Part shown: piece by piece, positions 7,879 through 16,851 of the stretch
Layout of the letters: each line of letters begins with the position of its first letter
Position numbering within the stretch: position 1 is the stretch's first letter
Assembly (NCBI GenBank): GCA_021647785.1
Contig: JAKIUC010000013.1
Span: forward strand, 1 to 64,000
Length of the DNA: 64,000 nt
DNA from: Melioribacteraceae bacterium
Lineage (GTDB): Bacteria > Bacteroidota > Ignavibacteria > Ignavibacteriales > Melioribacteraceae
Direction of reading: 5' to 3'
Notes under the pieces: model-generated
What the model saw: only the letters and a program-made list of their open reading frames with translations
Databases searched by the model: none
Told to the model about the DNA's origin: nothing
Program-made: the position numbers and the translations under genes

Positions 7879-8178
7879 ATGACAGAAAAAAAGAAACTTA
7901 AAGTAAATATTTTTGATAAAGAGTATTCTCTATTAGTAGAAAACGAAGATTTAGCTACAGAACTTGCGACGTATGTAAATACTATTATGAATGAAACAAG
8001 AGATGAAATGCCTACCCAACCAACTGAAACGGTTGCAATTATTGCGGCATTAAATATTGCCTACGATCTATACATTGAAAAAAATAAATTTCGAGAATTT
8101 AGTATTCAAGCTACTGATAAAGTCAAAAAAATTAAGCTCCTTCTTAACGAATCTAAGATTATTTCTTCACCATCCTAG
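7879..8178 (+). CDS. zapA: Cell division protein ZapA
   Basis: 99-aa ZapA-family protein that cross-links FtsZ filaments at the division site. Visible features are the N-terminal beta hairpin (KLKVNIFDKEYSLLVENED), the helix with LATYVNTIMNE and TVAIIAALNIAYDLYIEKN, and a C-terminal coiled coil. ATG at 7879 follows GGTGGTAAAGAG. A longer frame from 7828 would add a hydrophobic, atypical N-terminus overlapping the previous gene and is rejected. A candidate 6S RNA follows directly, an arrangement known from Proteobacteria (zapA-ssrS). Confidence 0.92.
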   Translation: MTEKKKLKVNIFDKEYSLLVENEDLATELATYVNTIMNETRDEMPTQPTETVAIIAALNIAYDLYIEKNKFREFSIQATDKVKKIKLLLNESKIISSPS

Positions 8179-8180
8179 TT

Positions 8181-8380
8181 TACCGCACTACCAGAACTAT
8201 TAACTAAGAACTATAGTTAACTTAATAGGGTTCTTGACTTGCGGCGTGTATTACAGGCCTCGTTCCGTTTCGGCGGATGTTATCTTTCGGGATAACCGCT
8301 AGTGGAAGTAAAAAGCGTTGGGCAATTACCCATTGTGCATTTAAAAGTTCTTTAAGTGTAGTTTCTGGTTAGTGCGGATT
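8181..8380 (+). ncRNA. ssrS: Candidate 6S RNA
   Basis: About 200 nt without coding capacity between zapA and rny. The ends pair: CCGCACTA-CCAGAAC (8183-8197) with GTTTCTGG-TTAGTGCGG (8361-8377), giving a long closing stem with two single-base bulges. This is the 6S layout of one long rod with terminal closing stem. The middle holds short pairing segments such as GTTATC/GATAAC and an unpaired A/T-rich bubble. 6S RNA binds the sigma-70 holoenzyme and is classically encoded next to zapA. Identification rests on location, length and closing stem; a covariance search is needed to confirm it. Confidence 0.6.
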
Positions 8381-8407
8381 TTATATATATACTTATTTGG
8401 AGGAATA

Positions 8408-9979
8408 ATGGAAATGTTGGATCCCGTAGTTATTATATCTGCCTCTATTGTACTGATAATTATTGCCTTTATTTTGGGTTGGGTTATAAACTCAAAAATT
8501 GGGAAAAATTCAGTTTCAACAGCGGATGAAAAAGCAAAACAAATCTTAATTGAAGCAGAAAAAGAATCTAAAAATCTTAAAAGAGAAAAAATACTTGAAG
8601 TAAAAGACGAGTGGTACAAGAAGAAACAAGAATTTGATAAAGAAGCAAATACTAAAAAACAGAGATTAGGGAATTTAGAAAGTAAGTTAGAAAAAAGGGA
8701 AGAGAACCTTGACCGAAAATATGATCTTGTTTTATCTAAAGAGAAGGATATTGCTAAACTCTCAAATAATATTGAACGAAAACAAGAGTATTTGAAAGCT
8801 AAAGAAGTAGAAGTAGAAAAGTTAATGTTTGAGCAAAACATTAAGCTCGAAAAAATTGCATCACTAACTTCTGAAGAAGCAAAAAGAATGTTAATGGAAA
8901 ATTTGATTAACAAAGCAAAATCGGAAGCTACGCAGCAAATACAGAAAGTTAGAGATGAAGCTATGATTGAGGCGAAGAAGAATTCGCAAAAAATTATTGT
9001 TCAATCTATTCAAAGAACTGCGGTTGATCATTCTGTTGAAAGTACAGTTTCAGTTGTTCAAATTAAAAATGATGAGATGAAAGGGAGAATTATTGGGCGT
9101 GAGGGAAGAAACATTCGTGCATTTGAAGCTGCCACTGGAGTTGATGTTATTGTGGACGATACTCCTGAAGCTGTAATCCTTTCTGCATTCGATCAGTTTA
9201 GACGCGAGGTTGCAAGAATTGCATTAGAAAAATTGATTGGTGATGGAAGAATTCATCCGGCAAGAATTGAAGAGGTTGTTAAGAAAGTTCAAAGCGAGTT
9301 AGAGGATGAGATATTTAAAGAAGGCGAAAATGCTCTTATACAGCTTGGAATTCATGGGGTTCACAGAGAAATTATTAAACTAATTGGAAGAATGAAATAC
9401 CGTTCGAGCTACGGACAAAATTTGCTGCAGCACTCAATTGAAGTAGCGCACATTACTGGTTTTATGGCATCGGAACTGGGCTTTGATCAATCAATAGCTA
9501 AGCGTGCGGGAATGATGCACGATATTGGTAAGACAGTTGATAAATCAATTGAAGGACCGCATGCGTTACTTGGTTACGATGTAGCAAAACGTTTTAAGGA
9601 ACATCCAATAGTAATAAATGCAGTTGGTTCTCACCACGAAGATATTGAAATGGAGCATCCAATTTCTGCATTAGTGCAGGCAGCCGATGCAATTAGTGGT
9701 GCACGCCCCGGTGCAAGAAGAGAACCATTGGAGAGCTATGTTAAACGATTAGAAAACCTTGAGGAACTCGCTACAAGCTTTGAAGGTGTTGAAAAAACAT
9801 TTGCTATTCAAGCTGGTAGAGAAATTAGAGTAGTTGTTGAACCAGAAAAAGCTGATGATGATTTCTCGAATAAATTAGCTTTTGATATTGCAAAGAAAAT
9901 TGAAGATGATATGGAATATCCTGGGCAAATCAAAGTTACTGTAATTCGTGAAGTTAGAAAAATTGCTTATGCAAAGTAG
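8408..9979 (+). CDS. rny: Ribonuclease Y
   Basis: Membrane-anchored endoribonuclease initiating mRNA decay. The 523-aa product has an N-terminal membrane segment (about 5-27), a long charged coiled coil (about 40-195), a KH domain ([21 protein letters not shown]) and an HD domain ([22 protein letters not shown]). Size and order match the family. ATG 8408 follows GGAGGAAT and is preferred. An upstream ATG at 8372 would begin inside the candidate 6S RNA. A terminator (10014-10038) follows. Confidence 0.97.
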   Translation: MEMLDPVVIISASIVLIIIAFILGWVINSKIGKNSVSTADEKAKQILIEAEKESKNLKREKILEVKDEWYKKKQEFDKEANTKKQRLGNLESKLEKREENLDRKYDLVLSKEKDIAKLSNNIERKQEYLKAKEVEVEKLMFEQNIKLEKIASLTSEEAKRMLMENLINKAKSEATQQIQKVRDEAMIEAKKNSQKIIVQSIQRTAVDHSVESTVSVVQIKNDEMKGRIIGREGRNIRAFEAATGVDVIVDDTPEAVILSAFDQFRREVARIALEKLIGDGRIHPARIEEVVKKVQSELEDEIFKEGENALIQLGIHGVHREIIKLIGRMKYRSSYGQNLLQHSIEVAHITGFMASELGFDQSIAKRAGMMHDIGKTVDKSIEGPHALLGYDVAKRFKEHPIVINAVGSHHEDIEMEHPISALVQAADAISGARPGARREPLESYVKRLENLEELATSFEGVEKTFAIQAGREIRVVVEPEKADDDFSNKLAFDIAKKIEDDMEYPGQIKVTVIREVRKIAYAK

Positions 9980-10013
9980 ATTTTAAAACTTTTGAAATAT
10001 TATTCCAGAATTT

Positions 10014-10038
10014 AACCCTCGCTTGTCGAGGGTTTTTT
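10014..10038 (+). terminator. Terminator after rny
   Basis: Perfect stem AACCCTCG (10014-10021)/CGAGGGTT (10027-10034) with a 5-nt loop, then a T run. Confidence 0.9.
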
Positions 10039-10183
10039 ATTTGTTTTTTATTTCAAAATAAATTCTATACATTCATCTATAACATTAAGCATTATAGTGA
10101 ATTACAAAAATGATAAAATTGAGAAGGGTACCAGCACATCCTGGTCAAATATAAAAAGAAGAATTCTTAGATGTAATAAAAAT

Positions 10184-11347
10184 ATGAAAACAATCTTCCA
10201 TCTCGATTTAGATACGTTTTTTGTTTCGGTAGAAAGAATACTTGACCCCTCACTAAATGGTAAGCCAGTTATTGTTGGTGCAAATCCGGAGTCCGGTAGG
10301 GGAGTTATCTCTGCGTGTTCATACGAGGCACGTGAGTATGGGCTTCATTCTGCTATGCCAATTAAACAAGCGTACAAACTTTGCCCTAACGGAATATATT
10401 TGCGTGGTACAATGGGGGAGTATTCTCGGTATTCAAAAGAAGTAAAAAAACTCCTCGAAAAATATGCACCTATAATTCAGCAAGCATCCATTGATGAATT
10501 CTATATGGATTTTACAGGTACTCAAAATATCTATGGCTCTATGTTTGCTTTTGGAAAAAAAATGCAAGCTGAAATTAATTCTGAGTTGAACCTGCCTTGT
10601 TCAATTGGTATTGGTTCAAATAAAACAATTGCCAAAATTTGTTCCGATTACGCTAAACCTATGGGTGTAACATACATAATGCCAGGAATGGAAAAGGCTT
10701 TTTTAGCTCCAATGCCTGTTGAAGTTATTCCGGGAGTAGGAAAAGTTATGCTCGAATCACTTCACTCAAAAGGTTTTTATAGAATAAAAGATATTACAAA
10801 AGTATCCGATGAATATTTTGCATTGGCATTTGGCAAGGCTGGTATTGCGTTATGGGATAAAGCCAACGGAAATGGGAGCACAGACTTTACTGTAGATAGA
10901 AAAAGATTAAGCATTTCTAAAGAGAGAACTTATGGCAAAGATGAAGTAAACCAAGAAAGAATTGAAAAAACTCTTTTTGATTTAACTGGGAAGGTGTGTC
11001 AAAAATTACGCGACAAAAATTGGGAGTCAGCTACGGTAAGTATTAAACTGCGATATTCTGATTTTGTAACAATTACAAGAGCTAAAACAATTAGAGCAAC
11101 AAACGATGATAAAATTATTTTTGAAACTGCACTTAAGTTATTCCGAACTGCCTATAATAGAAGGGTTGCGGTACGCTTGATTGGAATACATCTTACAAAA
11201 TTTAGTGAATTTAATGAACAAGAAATTCTTTTTGATAAAGAGAATCTGGATAGAAAAAATATGTTGAAAGCTGTTACTTCAATTAGAGGTAAGTTTGGAT
11301 TTGATTCTATAAAATTTGGAGATAGTTCAAAAAAAAAGGATAAATAA
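10184..11347 (+). CDS. dinB: DNA polymerase IV (Y family)
   Basis: Error-prone translesion polymerase. The 387-aa product has the metal-binding motif FHLDLDTFFVSVE (about 4-16), the fingers region (YGLHSAMPIKQAYKLCP), the SIDEFYMDFTG catalytic motif, the IGIGSNKTIAKICSDYAKP segment, helix-hairpin-helix (VIPGVGKVM) and a little-finger domain. ATG 10184 fits the conserved N-terminus; a GTG at 10097 would add 29 unconserved residues. The C-terminus is KKKDK with no obvious beta-clamp motif. No copy of the lexA operator sequence is seen upstream, so SOS control is not evident. Confidence 0.95.
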   Translation: MKTIFHLDLDTFFVSVERILDPSLNGKPVIVGANPESGRGVISACSYEAREYGLHSAMPIKQAYKLCPNGIYLRGTMGEYSRYSKEVKKLLEKYAPIIQQASIDEFYMDFTGTQNIYGSMFAFGKKMQAEINSELNLPCSIGIGSNKTIAKICSDYAKPMGVTYIMPGMEKAFLAPMPVEVIPGVGKVMLESLHSKGFYRIKDITKVSDEYFALAFGKAGIALWDKANGNGSTDFTVDRKRLSISKERTYGKDEVNQERIEKTLFDLTGKVCQKLRDKNWESATVSIKLRYSDFVTITRAKTIRATNDDKIIFETALKLFRTAYNRRVAVRLIGIHLTKFSEFNEQEILFDKENLDRKNMLKAVTSIRGKFGFDSIKFGDSSKKKDK

Positions 11348-11571
11348 TTTCTTAAAAAATTGTTAAATCTTTGTTGGATAATTAAAATATTTTTGAGAAA
11401 TTTGGTGTGAATAATTTTAAAATATTTATAAGAAGTTTGCGTGAAGAAAAATTCAGTTACATATTTTTACTGTCAAAAAGTAAATCCACTTCTTCTACGC
11501 CCCTGTCCAGATCACTAACCTCGCTTAGTATTAAGCAATCAAAAAAAAATAATTATAAAAAGGAGTAATTT

Positions 11572-13413
11572 ATGTGCGGTATCGTAGGGTATATCGGCGA
11601 AAAAAACTCAATCCCAATTTTAATAGAAGGATTGAAACGACTTGAATATAGAGGATATGACTCAGCAGGAATAGGGGTTATATCAAATGAAAGAAAAGAA
11701 ACAAGAGTAATTAAGAGTCTTGGAAAAGTCTCATTGTTAGAAGATAAAGTTGAGCAAACATCTATTGATGCTTCATCATTAGGGATAGCACACACACGCT
11801 GGGCTACACATGGCGAACCAAGTGTAGTTAATGCACACCCGCACTTCAATAAAGAGGAGACCCTTTATTTAGTTCATAATGGAATAATTGAAAACCACAC
11901 TGAGATAAAGGCAAAGTTGAGTAAAGATGGATATGAGTTTGTATCGGAAACTGACACAGAAGTTTTAGTTCACCTTTTCGATAGCTTAATGAAAAAAGGG
12001 AATTCTCTTTTAAAATCTGTTCAGATAGGATTAAGCGAAGTAAGAGGAACTTACGGGATTAGTGTAATTTCAAAAAATGAACCAGATAAAATAGTTGTTG
12101 CCAAAAAAGGCTCTCCACTTGTTATTGGTATTGGCGATGGTGAACATTACGTAGCTTCCGATGTGAATGCACTTATTGGACATACAAGTAGATGTGTTTA
12201 TTTGGATGATGGTGAAATTGTTGAAATAACAAAAGATAAATTTGTTGCCAGCACTATTGATGATAAAGATATAAAAAAAGAGGTTCATGAAATTAGTGTT
12301 GAACTTGATAAAATAAGTAAAGGGGATTATCCTCACTATATGCTGAAAGAGATTTTTGAACAAGTTAATTCTGTTCGTGATTCTTTTAGAGGCAGAATAC
12401 TTATGAGTGAAGGGACTGCAAAACTTGGTGGAATTGAGAGAATTGCTGAACGCCTTGCAAACTCTAAGCGTCTTCTTCTTTCGGCTTGCGGAACCTCTTG
12501 GCATGCCGGATTGGTGGGGGAATATATGCTTGAGCAGTTTACCGGAATTCCGGTTGAAGTTGATTATGCTTCCGAGTTTAGATATAGAAACCCAATTGTT
12601 GATAGAAACGATTCGATGTTCTTTATTTCGCAGAGTGGGGAGACGGCGGATACTCTTGCAGCAATGAAGGAAGCTAAAAGACGCGATGCCTTAATACTTG
12701 GCTTGTGTAATGTTGTTGGCAGCACTATTGCTCGTGAGAGTGAGGCTGGCGTTTATGTTCACGCTGGTCCTGAAATTGGAGTTGCCTCTACTAAAGCATT
12801 TACTTCGCAGTTAGTTGTCTTCGCTTTAATTTCTGTTTTGATTGGAAGAAAGCGGCATCTCAGTTTAATTGATGGTCAGGAAATACTTCGCGAATTAGAA
12901 GCACTTCCCAAAAAGATTGAAAAAATATTAAAACTAAATGATCAGATTGAAGCAATTGCAGAGAAGTTTGTTGATGCTAAAAACTTTCTTTATCTCGGAA
13001 GAGGATACAACTTTCCTGTAGCGTTGGAAGGTGCATTAAAGATGAAAGAGATTTCATACATCCACGCAGAAGGCTACCCCGCAGCAGAGATGAAGCACGG
13101 ACCCATTGCTTTAATTGATGAAAACATGCCAGTAGTTTTTATTGCTCCGAAAGATTCGGTTTATGATAAAGTAATTACAAACATTGAAGAAGTAAAAGCT
13201 CGCAAAGGAAAAATAATTGCAATAGCAAGTGAGAACGATAACGAAATTGATAAATTGGTTGATTACTCAATAAAAATTCCGGACACAATACGGATGTTAA
13301 TGCCAATACTTTCTGTAATTCCTTTACAGTTACTGGCTTATCATGTTGCTGTGAAAAGGGGACTTAATGTTGATCAGCCTCGAAATCTTGCAAAAAGTGT
13401 AACTGTAGAATAA
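11572..13413 (+). CDS. glmS: Glutamine-fructose-6-phosphate aminotransferase (isomerizing)
   Basis: Makes glucosamine-6-phosphate from fructose-6-phosphate and glutamine for peptidoglycan and LPS. The 613-aa product has an N-terminal glutaminase domain with nucleophile Cys2 (MCGIVGYIG), RLEYRGYDSAGI and HTRWATHG, then two SIS sugar-isomerase domains (SACGTSWHAG, SQSGETADT; GRGYNFPVALEGALKMKEIS) and the C-terminal QPRNLAKSVTVE. AAAAGGAG lies 8 nt before the ATG. No glmS ribozyme is apparent in the 224-nt leader, which is otherwise unannotated. Confidence 0.98.
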   Translation: MCGIVGYIGEKNSIPILIEGLKRLEYRGYDSAGIGVISNERKETRVIKSLGKVSLLEDKVEQTSIDASSLGIAHTRWATHGEPSVVNAHPHFNKEETLYLVHNGIIENHTEIKAKLSKDGYEFVSETDTEVLVHLFDSLMKKGNSLLKSVQIGLSEVRGTYGISVISKNEPDKIVVAKKGSPLVIGIGDGEHYVASDVNALIGHTSRCVYLDDGEIVEITKDKFVASTIDDKDIKKEVHEISVELDKISKGDYPHYMLKEIFEQVNSVRDSFRGRILMSEGTAKLGGIERIAERLANSKRLLLSACGTSWHAGLVGEYMLEQFTGIPVEVDYASEFRYRNPIVDRNDSMFFISQSGETADTLAAMKEAKRRDALILGLCNVVGSTIARESEAGVYVHAGPEIGVASTKAFTSQLVVFALISVLIGRKRHLSLIDGQEILRELEALPKKIEKILKLNDQIEAIAEKFVDAKNFLYLGRGYNFPVALEGALKMKEISYIHAEGYPAAEMKHGPIALIDENMPVVFIAPKDSVYDKVITNIEEVKARKGKIIAIASENDNEIDKLVDYSIKIPDTIRMLMPILSVIPLQLLAYHVAVKRGLNVDQPRNLAKSVTVE

Positions 13414-13438
13414 ATAAAATTAAAAAAGGAATTAAATT

Positions 13439-14758
13439 ATGTCACGCAAAAATGTTCTAATTATGGGTGCCGCTGGGCGCGATTTTCACAATTTTAACGT
13501 CTGTTTTAGAGACAATGAAGAGTATAATATTGTAGCTTTTACCGCAACGCAAATCCCGAATATAGATGGCAGATTGTATCCGGCTGAGTTAGCTGGAAAG
13601 TTATATCCCGAAGGAATAAAAATTTATGATGAATCTGAATTAACAGATTTGATAAAAAAGTTTGATGTTGATGAAGTTATTTTTTCATATTCAGATGTAC
13701 CTTTTAATTATGTTATGACAAAAGCATCTATTGTTAATGCTGCTGGAATTTCTTTCCGTTTACTTGGTGGTGATGAGACAATGGTAAAATCTACAAAACC
13801 AGTTATTTCGGTTGTTGCTGTGCGAACAGGCTGTGGAAAATCGCAAACATCCCGTAAAATTGTTGAGCTGCTTAGAGACGCCGGAAAGAGAGTTGTTTCT
13901 ATTCGCCATCCAATGCCTTATGGCGATTTAGTAAAACAAAAAGTTCAACGCTTTGCAACTTTGGAAGATTTGAAAACCCACGAATGCACAATTGAAGAGA
14001 TTGAAGAGTATGAACCACATATTGCAATGGGTGGTGTAATATACGCTGGTGTTGATTACGAAGCAATTGTTCGTGAAGCAGAAAAAGAGGCTGACGTAAT
14101 TCTTTGGGATGGCGGAAATAATGATATGTCATTCTACAAACCAGATTTAACAATTACTGTTGTTGACCCGCATAGACCTGGGCATGAAATGAATTACTAT
14201 CCAGGTAATACATCTCTACGTATGGCTGATGTTGTAGTAATTAATAAAATGGAAACAGCAGATGGTGCTGATATTTTAACAGTAATGAACAATGTTAGAA
14301 ACGTGAACCCCAACGCTGCAATTATTGAAGGTGCTTCACCACTTACTGTTGAGCATCCTGAATTGGTTACGGGCAAAAGAGTACTTGTTGTTGAAGATGG
14401 ACCAACGCTAACACACGGTGAAATGAAATATGGTGCTGGTACTGTTGCTGCTCAAAAACTTAATGCTTCAGAAATTGTTGACCCGCGTCCATATACAGTT
14501 AATTCAATTACAGCTACTTACGAAAAATATCCGAACATCGGAATTCTCTTGCCAGCAATGGGTTATGGTGAAGAACAGATGAAAGATTTAGAAGAAACAA
14601 TTAATAAAGTTGATTGTGATTCGGTTGTAATTGGTACGCCTATTGACCTTGGCAGAATATTGAAAATCAATAAACCATCAACTCGTGTTCAGTATGATTT
14701 GCAAGAGATTGGTGCTGTTACCTTAAAAAGCATTTTAAAAAACAAAGGATTTATTTAA
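13439..14758 (+). CDS. P-loop protein of the cyclic 2,3-diphosphoglycerate synthetase family
   Basis: 439 aa. An N-terminal Rossmann-like domain (MGAAGRDFHNFN) precedes a P-loop NTPase domain with VRTGCGKSQTSR (G131, K134), a DGGNND segment and VVINKMETAD. The family is named after archaeal cyclic 2,3-diphosphoglycerate synthetase, but most bacterial members have no proven function. The next gene is carbamate kinase and the two are probably co-transcribed, so a role in nitrogen or carbamoyl-phosphate metabolism is as plausible as 2,3-DPG chemistry. There is no membrane segment. It starts 25 nt after glmS with AAAAAGGA as ribosome site. Confidence 0.8.
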   Translation: MSRKNVLIMGAAGRDFHNFNVCFRDNEEYNIVAFTATQIPNIDGRLYPAELAGKLYPEGIKIYDESELTDLIKKFDVDEVIFSYSDVPFNYVMTKASIVNAAGISFRLLGGDETMVKSTKPVISVVAVRTGCGKSQTSRKIVELLRDAGKRVVSIRHPMPYGDLVKQKVQRFATLEDLKTHECTIEEIEEYEPHIAMGGVIYAGVDYEAIVREAEKEADVILWDGGNNDMSFYKPDLTITVVDPHRPGHEMNYYPGNTSLRMADVVVINKMETADGADILTVMNNVRNVNPNAAIIEGASPLTVEHPELVTGKRVLVVEDGPTLTHGEMKYGAGTVAAQKLNASEIVDPRPYTVNSITATYEKYPNIGILLPAMGYGEEQMKDLEETINKVDCDSVVIGTPIDLGRILKINKPSTRVQYDLQEIGAVTLKSILKNKGFI

Positions 14759-14813
14759 TTAGATACTGGATACTTGTGGCTGGATAAAAGATTTTTAATT
14801 ATCCATCATCTAA

Positions 14814-14855
14814 TATCCAGTATCCAGTATCCAGTATCCAGTATCCAGTATCCAG
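14814..14855 (+). repeat. Six tandem copies of a 7-bp unit abutting arcC
   Basis: The unit TATCCAG is repeated six times without error, ending 3 nt before the arcC ATG (14859). Inverted copies (CTGGATA) lie at 14766-14772 and 14780-14786, so the RNA can fold into alternative hairpins covering the start. No Shine-Dalgarno is visible inside the array. Unit length not divisible by 3 matters little here because the array is outside the gene, but copy number would change leader folding. Confidence 0.9.
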
Positions 14856-14858
14856 CAT

Positions 14859-15800
14859 ATGAAAAAAATAGCAGTTATAGCATTAGGAGGAAACGCACTC
14901 TTGCGTGCATCAGAAACAGGAACAATAGATCAGCAGGAAACAAATGCGTACGAAACCCTCGCCAAACTTTTGGAACTTATTCGGAGTGGTTATAATATTG
15001 TAATCACTCACGGAAATGGACCTCAGGTAGGTAATATTATGCTTCGTAACGAAGCTGGTTTTGAAAAATATAAAATTCCAAAAATGCCTTTGGATATCTG
15101 TGTTGCAGATTCGCAAGGTGGTATTGGATATATGCTTGAACGCCAAATGCGAAATGTGTTTAATGATTTCAAAATAGAGAAAAATGTTGTTTCATTAATT
15201 ACTCAAGTATTAGTAGATATCAATGACCCAGCATTTCAAAACCCTACAAAACCAATAGGCTCATTTTATATAAAAGAGGAAGCCGATTTGTTAGCCAAAG
15301 TTAATAATTGGAAATTCAAAGAGGATTCTGCAAAAAGAGGCTGGCGTAGAATTGTTCCATCGCCTGCTCCGCAAGATATAATGAATAAACAAATAATTGA
15401 AGAGCTTGTACTAAATGGGCATGTTGTTATTGCTGTTGGTGGTGGGGGAGTTCCAATTTACAGGCACGAGAACAAATATCTTGAAGCAATTGAAGCAGTT
15501 ATCGATAAGGATAGTGCTTCATCTTTATTAGCTCTACAAATTGGTGCAGAAGTACTTTACATTATTACAGATGTTCCTAAAGTTTGTATTAACTATGGCA
15601 AGCCTACCCAAAAATCGCTTGATGTTATAACAGTTACCGAAGCTGAAAAGTATATGGCTGATAATCAGTTTGCTGCAGGTAGTATGAAACCAAAAGTATT
15701 GGCTGCAATTAATTTTATAAAAAATGGCGGTGCTAAAGCAGTTATTACTTCGGAAGATGAAATTGGTAAAGAGCATGGCGGTACGCAAATAATTTCATGA
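14859..15800 (+). CDS. arcC: Carbamate kinase
   Basis: Interconverts carbamoyl phosphate plus ADP with carbamate/ammonia plus ATP. The 313-aa amino-acid-kinase fold shows GGNALL at the N-terminus, THGNGPQVGNI, GGGGVP, DKDSASSLLA and FAAGSMKPKVLAAI near the C-terminus, all typical of ArcC. The length is normal. No ornithine carbamoyltransferase or arginine deiminase lies nearby; its partner here is the P-loop protein upstream. The ATG directly follows the TATCCAG array. Confidence 0.95.
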   Translation: MKKIAVIALGGNALLRASETGTIDQQETNAYETLAKLLELIRSGYNIVITHGNGPQVGNIMLRNEAGFEKYKIPKMPLDICVADSQGGIGYMLERQMRNVFNDFKIEKNVVSLITQVLVDINDPAFQNPTKPIGSFYIKEEADLLAKVNNWKFKEDSAKRGWRRIVPSPAPQDIMNKQIIEELVLNGHVVIAVGGGGVPIYRHENKYLEAIEAVIDKDSASSLLALQIGAEVLYIITDVPKVCINYGKPTQKSLDVITVTEAEKYMADNQFAAGSMKPKVLAAINFIKNGGAKAVITSEDEIGKEHGGTQIIS

Positions 15801-15851
15801 TGATTTGTTTGTTGTTTTTATTTTGTAAAACTATTTAGAGAGTGTAACAGC

Positions 15852-16538
15852 ATGTCAGATAAATCGAAACTTTGGTATTTAGAGAATTTTAATCTCTTCG
15901 AAATAATGGGTAAATCGGAAATGATGGAGTTAGATTCTATAACTTCGATGCGGGAGGTTAAAAAATCTCAGCCAATATATTTTGCCGAAGATCCATCAAA
16001 CTCAATCTTTTTTTTGAAGAAGGGAAGGGTTAAGTTAACCAGAATGTCGCCGGAAGGGAAGGAGTTGATTGTTGCTTTAATTAATCCTGGTGATGTTTTT
16101 GGAGAAATGTCAATATTAGATATTGGTGAGCGAACTGATTTTGCAACAACAATGGACGAATCTTTAGTCTGTGCAATTAGTAAAAATGATTTCAAAAATT
16201 TTGTTGAAAAAAATCCGAAACTCAATCTGGAAATTACAAAACTCATCGGTTTTAAAATGAGAAAATATAGTGAACGCATAGAGGAGTTGGTTTTCAAAGA
16301 TGCAGAGCAAAGAGTTGTTTCGTTTATTTATAATCTTGCTTTAGAGCAGGGTAAACGAATTGGAGATGAAATTTTCTTAAAACCATTTTTAACACATCAA
16401 AACATTGCTGAACTTACTGCATGTACTCGACAAACCGTAAACTCAATTTTAACTGACTTACGAGAAAAGGGAATAATTAATTTTGATAGAAAAAAATTGA
16501 TAATTCACGATGAAGTTAAATTGAAGAAATTAAAATAA
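15852..16538 (+). CDS. Crp/Fnr-family transcription regulator
   Basis: 228 aa: N-terminal cyclic-nucleotide-binding-type beta barrel (about 25-125; GRVKLTRMSPEGKELIVALINPGDVFGEMSI), dimerisation helix, and C-terminal winged helix (LTHQNIAELTACTRQTVNSILTDLREKGII). The FGEMSILDIGERT stretch resembles the nucleotide-binding cassette of Crp. No N-terminal cysteine cluster is present, so it is not an Fe-S Fnr. Effector and targets cannot be told from sequence. It stands alone between arcC and a small redox gene. Confidence 0.88.
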   Translation: MSDKSKLWYLENFNLFEIMGKSEMMELDSITSMREVKKSQPIYFAEDPSNSIFFLKKGRVKLTRMSPEGKELIVALINPGDVFGEMSILDIGERTDFATTMDESLVCAISKNDFKNFVEKNPKLNLEITKLIGFKMRKYSERIEELVFKDAEQRVVSFIYNLALEQGKRIGDEIFLKPFLTHQNIAELTACTRQTVNSILTDLREKGIINFDRKKLIIHDEVKLKKLK

Positions 16539-16617
16539 AACTATGTCAGCAGTACGACAATAATTATTCGGTGCAATTTCTAATTTACATGTAGAGAAAA
16601 ACAACCGTTGGTAAAAC

Positions 16618-16851
16618 ATGAAATTTGATTTAGTAGTTACTGAAAACTGTAGAACTTGTAAAAGCGTAGAAGAAATTTTGAAAGATTATTTTACAAATAA
16701 AAAATCGGTCTCTTTTAATGTTTTACTTCACAATAACTTTGAAAAAAATGTTGCAATTGTTCCGGCTCTATTTATGGAAGGAAAACTTTTTGCATACGGA
16801 GATGTTGATTTACAAAAATTAGATGATATAATTAAAGGAGTATTAAACTAA
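16618..16851 (+). CDS. Small thioredoxin/glutaredoxin-fold protein
   Basis: 77 aa with an N-terminal redox-type motif C11-R-T-C14 after a beta strand (MKFDLVVTEN), a helix, and the cis-proline-like segment AIVPALFMEGK followed by FAYGDVD. This is the minimal thioredoxin-fold layout. It is predicted cytoplasmic with no signal peptide. Its 3' end overlaps the convergent nitrilase gene by 9 nt. The specific substrate is unknown. Confidence 0.75.
   Translation: MKFDLVVTENCRTCKSVEEILKDYFTNKKSVSFNVLLHNNFEKNVAIVPALFMEGKLFAYGDVDLQKLDDIIKGVLN

Noticed and set aside
8341-8913. 190-aa minus-strand ORF opposite rny
   Set aside because: It is Ser/Phe-rich, the reverse of Lys/Glu-rich coiled-coil codons, and has no family features.
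10060-10184. SOS box upstream of dinB
   Set aside because: The short palindrome AAGAATTCTT (10157-10166) does not match the lexA operator, and TATACATTCATCTATA is not a good dyad.
11348-11571. glmS ribozyme or riboswitch in the glmS leader
   Set aside because: No glmS-ribozyme-like core or conserved cleavage context could be seen; only a small GCTTA/TAAGC dyad at 11524-11537.
12070-12504. 144-aa minus-strand ORF inside glmS
   Set aside because: It is a shadow of a well-conserved gene, with no recognisable domain.
14814-14855. CRISPR or coding tandem repeat
   Set aside because: The 7-bp units are contiguous without spacers and are outside any supported reading frame.
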